Shown here piece after piece: positions 33,070 to 39,455 of a DNA stretch of 39,455 bases. Positions within the stretch are counted from its first letter, which is position 1; each line of letters opens with the position of its first letter. Source of the DNA: Massilia frigida (lineage in GTDB: Bacteria > Pseudomonadota > Gammaproteobacteria > Burkholderiales > Burkholderiaceae_D). The notes under the pieces are model-generated. The model searched no databases. It worked only from the letters and a program-made list of their open reading frames with translations, and had not been told where the DNA came from. Made by a program: the position numbers and the translations under genes. The DNA is taken from positions 1-39,455 of the forward strand of contig NZ_WHJG01000056.1 of the NCBI RefSeq assembly GCF_011682175.1, given 5' to 3'.

Positions 33070-34164
33070 ATGCAACCGCACTTCTTCCCGCGCGACCGCG
33101 ACTTCTGGATTTACCACTGCAGCGCCGTCGCGGTGGGTGTCATGGCCAGTACCGCCATCGCCGTCGCGTGGGGTTTCATGGTCAGGATGCAGTTCTACTC
33201 CAGCCTGGCGTGGATTCCGTTCTACACGCTGGCGGTACTGGTGTTGCGCTGGCTGTACAAGCGACGCGGCGGCGAAGCCGTGCCGATCGCCAAGCTCATT
33301 GCCATCGTGGTGCTGTACAGCGCGGTGGCCGGAATGGTGATCGGCGCCTGCGTCACAGCCGCGGTCGCACCGATGTTCTTGAAAACCATCAGCGCCAAAT
33401 ACAAAAAACTCAACATCCCGATCATCCCCTCCGAACTCATACTGAACAAATTCATCGACGTAGCGCCCAAGAGCCAGCTGTTCGTGGCAGTGTGGGGCTT
33501 CATCTACATCAGCGTGAGCAGCAGCCGCCGCATCAAGAAGGCCGAAGTGCTCAACCTGCGCCTGCAAAACAACCTGAAGGAAGCGCAGTTGAGTAGTCTC
33601 TCGAACCAGCTCAACCCGCACTTCCTGTTCAACTCACTCAATAACATTCGCTTCATGATCCACGAAGACGCGCAGCGCGCCGACGCGATGATTACCTCGT
33701 TCTCCGACATCCTGCGCTATTCGCTCGAAAGCAGCCAACACGAAAAAGTCAGCCTGCACCATGAAGTGGGCATCATCACCAAGTACCTTGCCATCGTCAA
33801 GACGCAGCTGGAAGAGCGCCTCGCCTTTTCCCTTCACATCGCGCCCGGCCTGGACGACGCCCTGATGCCGCCGATGGTCTTGCAGATGCTGGTGGAGAAC
33901 GCGGTCAAGCATGGCCTCGACCAGCTCCAGGGCGGCGGCACCTTGAGCGTGAACGCGGCCCGGCAAGGCCAGTGCCTGCTGCTGGAGGTGCACAACGACG
34001 CTCCGGACAAGCCGGTACCGGCCGCCGGCGGTACCGGCATTGGCCTGCTCAATATCGGGCAGCGCCTGCGTCTCCTGTACGGCGACCTGGCCACATTGAG
34101 CATCACCGGCGCGGGTGGCGTCTTCAAGGTCAGCATCACCTTGCCGCTGGAGCGCGCGGCATGA
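33070..34164 (+). CDS. LytS/YehU-type sensor histidine kinase
   Basis: 364 residues. About four membrane segments (14-36, 44-62, 76-98, 136-150) precede the His_kinase domain: the phospho-acceptor is H184 in QLNPHFLFNSLNN, followed by the ATPase N-box MLVENAVKHG and G-boxes GGTGIGLLNIGQRL. No extra sensor domain is present, only a short periplasmic loop between segments 3 and 4, so the signal may be sensed in the membrane. The stop overlaps the response regulator (ATGA). Confidence 0.93.
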   Translation: MQPHFFPRDRDFWIYHCSAVAVGVMASTAIAVAWGFMVRMQFYSSLAWIPFYTLAVLVLRWLYKRRGGEAVPIAKLIAIVVLYSAVAGMVIGACVTAAVAPMFLKTISAKYKKLNIPIIPSELILNKFIDVAPKSQLFVAVWGFIYISVSSSRRIKKAEVLNLRLQNNLKEAQLSSLSNQLNPHFLFNSLNNIRFMIHEDAQRADAMITSFSDILRYSLESSQHEKVSLHHEVGIITKYLAIVKTQLEERLAFSLHIAPGLDDALMPPMVLQMLVENAVKHGLDQLQGGGTLSVNAARQGQCLLLEVHNDAPDKPVPAAGGTGIGLLNIGQRLRLLYGDLATLSITGAGGVFKVSITLPLERAA

Positions 34165-34874
34165 GGGTCATGGTGATTGAAGACTCGCGCCTGGCGCGCG
34201 AAGGGCTGGTGCGCATGCTCGGCCAGTTCGACGGGGTCGAGGTGATCGGCCAGGCCGACCATCCGGCGACGGCCGCGCCGATGATCGCCGAGCTGCGGCC
34301 GGACGTGCTGTTCCTCGACATCCACATGCCCGGCGCCAGCGGATTCGACCTGCTCGACATGCTCGACTACCTGCCGCACATCGTGTTCACGACCGCCTAT
34401 TCCGAATACGCGATCCGCTCGTTCGACTACAACACGGTCGACTACCTGCTCAAGCCCGTCAGCCACGAACGGCTGGCCACCGCGATCGCCAAACTGGCCG
34501 CCGCCGATGCCGCGCCGGCAGCGGTGGCACGGCCGCCACTCGATATCAACAGCAAAATCTTCGTGAAGGACGGCGAACGCTGCCACCTGGTGAGCCTGGA
34601 GTCGATCCGGTATATCGAAAGCTGCAAGAACTACGTGCGCATCTTCTTCGGCACCGAAAAAGCCTACGTCAAGAAATCGCTGAACAGCATCGAGGAACGG
34701 CTGCCGGTCAAGTTCTTCTTCCGCGCCAACCGCCAGTGCATCATCAACCTGCAGGAAATCCGCGCCATCGAAGAATCGATCTCGCTCGGCTACGAAGTAA
34801 CGATGAGCGACGGCAAAGTGCTCGACATCTCGCGCCGCAATGCCCAGGAATTGAAGGACCTTTTGAGTTTTTAA
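34161..34874 (+). CDS. LytTR-family response regulator
   Basis: 237 residues. The receiver domain (1-120) has the acidic pocket (D8), the phospho-acceptor D53 (VLFLDIHMPG), a Thr in FTTAYS and the conserved Lys in LLKPVS. A short linker leads to a LytTR DNA-binding domain (about 134-237; FVKDGERCHLVSLESIRYIES, FFRANRQCIINL). It forms a pair with the upstream kinase and most likely controls genes with imperfect direct repeats; a target is the gene just downstream. Confidence 0.95.
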   Translation: MRVMVIEDSRLAREGLVRMLGQFDGVEVIGQADHPATAAPMIAELRPDVLFLDIHMPGASGFDLLDMLDYLPHIVFTTAYSEYAIRSFDYNTVDYLLKPVSHERLATAIAKLAAADAAPAAVARPPLDINSKIFVKDGERCHLVSLESIRYIESCKNYVRIFFGTEKAYVKKSLNSIEERLPVKFFFRANRQCIINLQEIRAIEESISLGYEVTMSDGKVLDISRRNAQELKDLLSF

Positions 34875-34893
34875 CCTGCAGGAGATGTTCGAT

Positions 34894-35658
34894 ATGCGCA
34901 TGCCCCGACTGGCATCGCTCGCCCTGACCATGGCGGCCGCCCTTGCCCCTTCGAGCCACGCCGCCGTCACCAGCGTCGACGTAGGCCCCACCCTGCCGCG
35001 CGCTGCCCTGCTCAAGGAAGGCGTACACCACTACCTGCGCTACCTGCGCAGCGGCGAAAGCCGGGTACCGGCCGACATCATCACGCGCGAGATCCGCTTT
35101 ACCACCGAAGATGGCCAGAAGCGCATGCAGATCCGGCAGCGCTACGACACGGCGGCATCGGCGGCGTCGCTCAAAACCGTCAGCTCCTGGTTCGATGCGG
35201 GCTCGCTGCGGCCGCGCACCCACGAGCGCATCGCGGAAAAGGATGGCAAGCGCGTGGTCGAGGGATTCATCTTCGCACCCGATAAAATCACCGGCATGAA
35301 GGAGCTCGCCGACAGCGTCAACAAGGACCTGGTGGTCGACTCTCCCGAGCCGACCTTCAACTTCGAGACCGATATCGAAACGCTGCAAGCATTGCCGCTG
35401 GCCGATGGCTACCAAGCGAGCATCAACTTCTATCACCCGGGCGGCCAGCAGGGGCCGGCGCGCTACCTGTTCAAGGTGTCCGGATCGGCCAGCATTCCTG
35501 GCCCGGGAGGCATGATCGAGTGCTGGGTCGTCACGACCGACTACAACCGCCCCGGTTACGTATCGACCTTCTGGTTCGCCAAAGGCAGCCAGCTGATGGT
35601 GCGCCAGGACAGCCCCGCCGGCGAGGGCAAGGTCCTGGTCAAGGCCCTGCTCGACTAA
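34894..35658 (+). CDS. Secreted hypothetical protein linked to the two-component pair
   Basis: 254 residues from MRMPRLASLALTMAA; the ATG at 34894 has AGGAG at the right distance, while the one at 34885 is directly attached to it. Residues 1-24 are a signal peptide. The mature protein looks beta-rich (DIITREIRFTTEDGQKRMQI, NFYHPGGQQGPARYLFKVSG, GMIECWVVTTDYNRPGYVSTF), similar in look to DUF3108-type periplasmic proteins, without proof. It probably is in an operon with the kinase and regulator and may be their output. Confidence 0.78.
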   Translation: MRMPRLASLALTMAAALAPSSHAAVTSVDVGPTLPRAALLKEGVHHYLRYLRSGESRVPADIITREIRFTTEDGQKRMQIRQRYDTAASAASLKTVSSWFDAGSLRPRTHERIAEKDGKRVVEGFIFAPDKITGMKELADSVNKDLVVDSPEPTFNFETDIETLQALPLADGYQASINFYHPGGQQGPARYLFKVSGSASIPGPGGMIECWVVTTDYNRPGYVSTFWFAKGSQLMVRQDSPAGEGKVLVKALLD

Positions 35659-35661
35659 GCG

Positions 35662-37107
35662 TCACGACAGACTCGCCAGCGCGCCGGCCAGGGTCGGATG
35701 GCGGAAGGCGAATCCGCTCGCCAGCAGCTTCGCGGGCGCCACGCGCTGCCCTTCGAGCAGCAGGTCGGCCTGTTCACCCAAGGCCAGGCGCATCGGCCAG
35801 CCGGGCGTGGGCAGCCAGTAAGGGCGCTTCAATACCTTGGCCGCCACCCGGTTGAAGCCCGCCTGCGGCAGGCTCTCCGGCGCGGTGAAGTTGTAGGCCC
35901 CGCCCTCGCCGCTGGTCCACAGATGGGCGATGCCGGCGATGACATCGTCCACATGAATCCACGACAGCCACTGGCGCCCGTCGCCGAGCGGGCCGCCCAT
36001 GCCCAGTTTGACCGGCAGCAGCATCATCGGCAGTGCGCCCTGGGTGCCGAGCACCAGGCCAAAACGCATGCACGCCACGCGCACGCCGTACGCCGCGGCG
36101 GTGCCGGCGGCTTCCTCCCACTCGCGGCACAGGTCCGACATGAACATCGGCTGCGGCGCATCGCTTTCTGTCAGAACGGTATCGTCACCGCGCGCCTGGA
36201 TGCCGTAGTAACCGATGGCGGACGCCGACAGCATCAGCGCCGGCTTGTGATCGGCGGCGGCGATCCAGGACACCACCTTGCGCGTGAGGCCGATGCGGCT
36301 GACGCGCAAGGCCGCCTGGCGTGCTTCGCTCCAGCGCCAGCCGAGAATGCGCGCGCCCGCCAGGTTGATGACCACATCGATGCGGCGCGCCGGCGGCAGC
36401 TGCGCCAGGTCGTTGACGCACTCCACGCGACCGTCGAACAGCCAGGCCGCCGCGCGCGGCTGGCGCGACAGCAGCGTGACGCGGTGGCCATCGGCCAGCA
36501 GCGCGCGCACCAGCTTCTGGCCGATGAAGCCCGTGGCCCCGGTCAGCAGCACTGCGCAGCCGGTGGCGCCAAAGCGCAATGCCGGCGGCTGCGGCCGGGC
36601 CGCCTGGCGGGCCAGGGCGCGCGCCGCGAAAGCATCGCGCACGCCGGACAGACCGACGCCCGCGCCGCAAAGCAGCAGGAACGCGCTCAGGAGGCCGTGC
36701 GGCTCCCACGCCAGCGCGGTCGGCAGCGTCATGCTTTCCCCGGCGTTCAGGGCCAGCAGCGCGATGAAAGCGCCGCCATTGAGCGTCAGCACGGTGTGCG
36801 TGACCCGTTCGGTGGCCGGCAGCAGGCGGGTCTGGTCCTCGACCACGAAATCCCACAAGGTCAGTCCGATCTCGACCGCGAACACCAGCAGCAGCGCCAC
36901 CGCCCACAGGCCGTTGAAGCGCCAGCACGCCAGGCCGACATACATGGCGCAGTAAATCACGGAGCGCAACGCATGGATCCGCAGTTCCAGACGGGCGCTC
37001 GCGCGGCCGGGCAAGGCCTCGGTCAATTCGTGGTGATACAGGGTGTCGAAAGCGCCCAGGCAGCCCTGGACGGCCATCAACTGCAGCGCAAGCAAATGGG
37101 TATTCAT
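35662..37107 (-). CDS. Membrane-domain / TIGR01777-type NAD(P)-epimerase fusion
   Basis: 481 residues. The first about 160 residues form a membrane domain (hydrophobic segments about 50-62, 66-84, 106-122, 138-155) with DTLYHHELTEALPGR. The second part is a TIGR01777 SDR epimerase: Rossmann GATGFIGQ at 190-197, INLAGARI, the SASAIGYYG block with the SDR Tyr, and the C-terminal HPTLAGALASL tail. The usual TIGR01777 protein is about 300 residues and has no membrane domain, so this is a fusion. Substrate unknown. It is the last gene of the five-gene operon (ATGA overlap with DUF4166 gene). Confidence 0.92.
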   Translation of the reverse strand: MNTHLLALQLMAVQGCLGAFDTLYHHELTEALPGRASARLELRIHALRSVIYCAMYVGLACWRFNGLWAVALLLVFAVEIGLTLWDFVVEDQTRLLPATERVTHTVLTLNGGAFIALLALNAGESMTLPTALAWEPHGLLSAFLLLCGAGVGLSGVRDAFAARALARQAARPQPPALRFGATGCAVLLTGATGFIGQKLVRALLADGHRVTLLSRQPRAAAWLFDGRVECVNDLAQLPPARRIDVVINLAGARILGWRWSEARQAALRVSRIGLTRKVVSWIAAADHKPALMLSASAIGYYGIQARGDDTVLTESDAPQPMFMSDLCREWEEAAGTAAAYGVRVACMRFGLVLGTQGALPMMLLPVKLGMGGPLGDGRQWLSWIHVDDVIAGIAHLWTSGEGGAYNFTAPESLPQAGFNRVAAKVLKRPYWLPTPGWPMRLALGEQADLLLEGQRVAPAKLLASGFAFRHPTLAGALASLS

Positions 37108-37721
37108 GAACGCACCTCGCGAAACACGCCCGCCTGCGTGAAGGTTGTACCAAACAGCGCGTGGCGGATCTCGATACGGATATCGAACTGCGCGCTGTCG
37201 TTATTGCGGTGGCAAAGATAGGTTTTACCCGGAGTGAACCAGGCGGGTATGGGAATGCGCACGCCCAGCACCTGCCAGAAGTAGCCGTCGCTCTCAAAGT
37301 GCAGGTTCCCGTCACGCACCGCCAGCACCAGCTTCATGCCCATGCCCATGCCGACGTATTCGAGCACTTCGCCGCGCGCGCTCTCCAACATGTAGGAAGT
37401 GAACTGCACCGGCTTGCGCCCGTTGAGGCGATAGATGCGCTGCTTGAAAATGGCAGCGCTGCCCTGTTTCGAGTACACCTCGATATCGACCGGGAAATCG
37501 GCATCGTTAAACGGCATCAGCGCGCCCTGGATCAGCGGCATGGTCAGGTAGCCCAGCACGCGGCCGACGCTTGAACAGGTCAGCTCCGTCATCCGGCCCG
37601 TGTAGTGCAAGGGCTTGCCGGGCATGGGGTTATGGTCGAAACGCGCCTGGATGTCGGGATGAAGGCCGCGCCATGCGGGACCGAGGATCTTCTTGAATAA
37701 CTCGCCTTCGGACGCGATCAT
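37104..37721 (-). CDS. DUF4166 protein
   Basis: 205 residues. Typical DUF4166 blocks are FKKILGPAWRGLHPDIQARF, YTGRMTE, PFNDADFPVDIEVY and GVRIPIPAWFTPGKT. Function unknown; it is often beside or fused to epimerase or saccharopine dehydrogenase-like proteins. It overlaps the membrane gene before it and the epimerase gene after it by 4 bases each, so it is made in step with them. Confidence 0.9.
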   Translation of the reverse strand: MIASEGELFKKILGPAWRGLHPDIQARFDHNPMPGKPLHYTGRMTELTCSSVGRVLGYLTMPLIQGALMPFNDADFPVDIEVYSKQGSAAIFKQRIYRLNGRKPVQFTSYMLESARGEVLEYVGMGMGMKLVLAVRDGNLHFESDGYFWQVLGVRIPIPAWFTPGKTYLCHRNNDSAQFDIRIEIRHALFGTTFTQAGVFREVRS

Positions 37722-38182
37722 GTGCGCACCGCTTGCGTGCGGTCGACGCAGTACAGATACACCAGCGGCGGCAGCATCGTGGCCAGCGCGAAGGTATCGA
37801 TCCAGATGTTATCCCAGCAGCCCGCGCGCAGCGACACCATCATGTCCTGCGGCGCCCACAGCAGCATGCCGGCGATCAGCGCGCCCCAGGCAAAGGCGCT
37901 GCGCTGGCGGTCGCCGATCCAGGCCAGGGCGCCCATCCACAGGGCCGCGCTTTGCACGGTGGGGCCGAACAGCGAGATCCACCAGATTTGCTGCGCGTGG
38001 GCCGGCGCCGGCACGCTCGCGCCCCAGAAGGCCGTTTCGATGCCGCGGTGGTAGCCGCTGAAGATCGCGGCGTCGGCGAACCATGGCAGCAGCATGCCGA
38101 CCACCAGATGGGTGGCGATGGCCGCGTACATCCAGCGGATGGCCCAGCGGCGCAGAAGTGGAGAGTGCATACGTGCTTTCAT
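37718..38182 (-). CDS. Small integral membrane protein
   Basis: 154 residues from the ATG that overlaps the DCC gene stop (ATGA at 38182). About four hydrophobic segments (16-34, 66-84, about 88-108, 120-145). Motifs: YAAIATHLVVGMLLPWFADA, the loop AHAQQIWWISLFGPTVQSAA, and a final DTFALATMLPPLVYLYCVD. No named family. It probably works with the redox DCC protein and the membrane epimerase of the same operon. Confidence 0.85.
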   Translation of the reverse strand: MKARMHSPLLRRWAIRWMYAAIATHLVVGMLLPWFADAAIFSGYHRGIETAFWGASVPAPAHAQQIWWISLFGPTVQSAALWMGALAWIGDRQRSAFAWGALIAGMLLWAPQDMMVSLRAGCWDNIWIDTFALATMLPPLVYLYCVDRTQAVRT

Positions 38183-38598
38183 CGTTTGAAAAAGGGATTG
38201 GGACGCTCGCATACACCCTCGACGCAGGCCGGGGCGCGGTAGCCGAGCACGCGCGACATCAGGTAGCGGTGACGCGCGAACAGCCGGTACGACCAGCTGC
38301 ACAAGGTGCGCAAGCCGGGCACGCGCAGCGGCAGCACGCGCCAGGCCTGGCCGGCCAGCGGGTAGGCGCGCAGCATGCTGTCGATCCCCACCAGCACGCG
38401 GCCGTCGCGCGTCTGGCTGTGCAGCTCGCGGTTCAGGGCGGCCATGTCGACGCCCAGGTGGGCCGGATCGAAACCGGGAGCGGCGATATCGACAAAGGCC
38501 AGGCGCCCGGCCTTGTCCCATTGCGCCAGCCTGGCCATGCCGGCGCAGCAGAATGGGCACTTGCCGTCGAAGTAGAGAGTCAGTTCGGCGCCGCTCAC
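38179..38598 (-). CDS. DCC-family thiol-disulfide oxidoreductase (DUF393)
   Basis: 139 residues from a GTG that overlaps the regulator stop as GTGA. The family motif FDGKCPFCC gives C14-x2-C17, a thioredoxin-like active site, with the DUF393 continuation (FVDIAAPGF, LHSQTRDGRVLVGIDSMLRAY, YRLFARHRYLMSR). DCC proteins are poorly characterised and are thought to be redox proteins of the cell envelope. No signal peptide. Confidence 0.92.
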   Translation of the reverse strand: MSGAELTLYFDGKCPFCCAGMARLAQWDKAGRLAFVDIAAPGFDPAHLGVDMAALNRELHSQTRDGRVLVGIDSMLRAYPLAGQAWRVLPLRVPGLRTLCSWSYRLFARHRYLMSRVLGYRAPACVEGVCERPNPFFKR

Positions 38599-39137
38599 GA
38601 CGCGTCCTTGTCGTCGGGGCCGAGGAAGCGCGCCACCTTGCCGCCCATTTTCAGGAAGCGCTGCAGGGTTGCGGGCGGCAGGTGCTTGTAATCGTCGTAG
38701 GTCGTGCCGAGCATGTCGAGGAAGCTCAGCACCTCGTTCATGCGCGCCAGCGAGGCTGGTTCGAGCGCGCTGTCGGTATCGCCCTCGATGGCGCATTCGC
38801 GCAGCACGGTCAGGGTCGGATCGATCTCGCGCCGTTTGCGCTCCTCGACGATGACACGGAAGATCTCCCACACATCCTGGAGGGCGACGAAGTGATCGCG
38901 GCGGTCGCCCATCAGATGGGTGACGCGGATCAGGTTCCAGCTTTGCAGCTCCTTGAGGCTGTTGCTCACGTTCGAGCGCGCCACCGACAGCGCGTCGGCG
39001 ATATCCTCGGCCGCCAGCGGGCGGTTGGCGAGGAACAGCAGCGCATGAATCTGCGCGACGGTGCGGTTGACGCCCCAGCGCGTGCCCATCTCGCCCCAGT
39101 GCAGGACGAATTTCTGTTCGGTCGGTCCCAGTGCCAT
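38595..39137 (-). CDS. GbsR/MarR-type transcriptional regulator
   Basis: 180 residues from MALGPTEQKFVLHWGEMG; an ATG one codon earlier is possible. GGAG is 5 bases upstream of 39137. The winged helix-turn-helix is TVAQIHALLFLANRPLAAEDIADALSVARSNVSNSLKELQSW (about 27-69), the GbsR signature. The C-terminal part is helical and may form a dimer and sense a ligand. It heads the operon and probably represses it through the palindrome at 39157-39176, its nearest possible site. Confidence 0.92.
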   Translation of the reverse strand: MALGPTEQKFVLHWGEMGTRWGVNRTVAQIHALLFLANRPLAAEDIADALSVARSNVSNSLKELQSWNLIRVTHLMGDRRDHFVALQDVWEIFRVIVEERKRREIDPTLTVLRECAIEGDTDSALEPASLARMNEVLSFLDMLGTTYDDYKHLPPATLQRFLKMGGKVARFLGPDDKDAS

Positions 39138-39156
39138 CATTTCTCCAATTTCATTT

Positions 39157-39176
39157 ATTTCTGTCGTTACAGAAAT
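39157..39176 (-). promoter_or_regulatory. 20-bp operator-like palindrome upstream of the five-gene operon
   Basis: ATTTCTGTCGTTACAGAAAT has 8-bp perfect arms (ATTTCTGT/ACAGAAAT) and a 4-base centre. It lies 17-39 bases upstream of the regulator start, in the promoter region; the flanks (TTT/TTAAA) are AT-rich. It is the natural autoregulation site of the GbsR/MarR-type protein. Confidence 0.65.
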
Positions 39177-39330
39177 TAAATACCGATTGATGACGTTTGT
39201 CAACGTTAATCGGAGAAAACGCAAGATGGCACTGCGGCGGAATTTGCCCGTAATTCGGTAAAAGCACCTATAAACTGCCGAGTCAACACCCTACAACCGG
39301 GGTCTGACCTCTGATTAGCAATTTTTGTCT

Positions 39331-39455
39331 AGGAGTCTGCGCGGCAGAAACTTGATATCATCCATGTCAACCGAGCAAACGCATTTTTGACCGATGACAT
39401 CAAGCTATCTTCCCTACGAGCCGCAGCAGCAAATGCTGCTGCCCCACGCACTGCA
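39331..39455 (+). mobile_element. Left end of an IS1182-like insertion sequence (partial)
   Basis: The start of a transposase gene at 39394 follows a GC-mixed leader with TAGGAGTCTGCGCGGCAGAA at about 39330-39349, which looks like the IS terminal inverted repeat. The exact end is not known because the other end is outside the window. Just left of it, GGGGTCTGACC at about 39299-39309 is a motif common in intergenic repeats of this group. Confidence 0.55.
39394..39455 (+). CDS. IS1182-family transposase, N-terminus only
   Basis: The first 20 codons, MTSSYLPYEPQQQMLLPHAL, are the typical start of IS1182-type transposases (short Pro/Tyr motif followed by Q-rich and LLP). The gene runs off the right edge of the window, so length and integrity are unknown. 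Confidence 0.7.
   Translation, partial: MTSSYLPYEPQQQMLLPHAL

Noticed and set aside
35698-37221. 507-codon frame opposite the epimerase fusion
   Set aside because: Antisense shadow in high-GC DNA; Gln/Arg/His-rich and without any family signature.

Overview
The window looks like a chromosomal segment of a high-GC betaproteobacterium, most likely Oxalobacteraceae (Massilia/Telluria/Janthinobacterium type). This is an inference from the style of the housekeeping proteins (MutS, TrpS with a long internal insertion, BamC-DapA order, Hsp33, SlyD) and from the GC-rich codon use; no rRNA or tRNA is present to fix the taxon.

Region 1 (1 to about 8,200) is one end of an integrated element with lower GC than the rest. 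It carries a ribbon-helix-helix regulator, a tightly overlapping operon (three small proteins, a large ParB-family protein, a 193-aa unknown, a Cys-motif protein, an AlpA-type regulator), two leftward cargo genes, one of them a secreted Gly-rich protein, and a P4-type tyrosine integrase pointing away from mutS. The element ends at or inside the 5' end of mutS, so mutS is probably read from element-side DNA. The other end lies outside the window. Repeats and palindromes in this region look like regulator or partition-protein sites.

Region 2 (8,227-23,227) is core genome: mutS with a coupled secreted protein; slyD and roxA on divergent promoters, with roxA apparently leaderless; an Ala-rich lipoprotein with strong expression signals; then a long leftward housekeeping block: alpha/beta hydrolase, rnm, htpX, yciO-like, M50 protease, trpS, methyltransferase, dapA, bamC.

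Region 3 (23,228-24,300) is a scar of toxin-antitoxin genes: intact mazE with a promoter-operator, a mazF cut after about 50 codons, and the toxin-binding C-terminus of a Xre/MbcA/ParS antitoxin joined out of frame.

Region 4 (24,370-35,658) is mixed accessory and core: a secreted unknown, gamma-carbonic anhydrase, hslO, a thioesterase, a GNAT, an aldo/keto reductase, a divergent DUF3224/AraC pair, MepB, RcnB-like, a SUMF1-fold protein without the usual catalytic cysteines, and a LytS/LytTR two-component pair with a secreted protein behind it.

Region 5 (35,662-39,176) is a leftward operon of five genes, every junction a 4-bp overlap: GbsR/MarR-type regulator, DCC thiol-disulfide protein, small membrane protein, DUF4166 protein, and a membrane-domain/SDR epimerase fusion, headed by a palindromic operator. 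The window ends inside the start of an IS1182-like insertion sequence.
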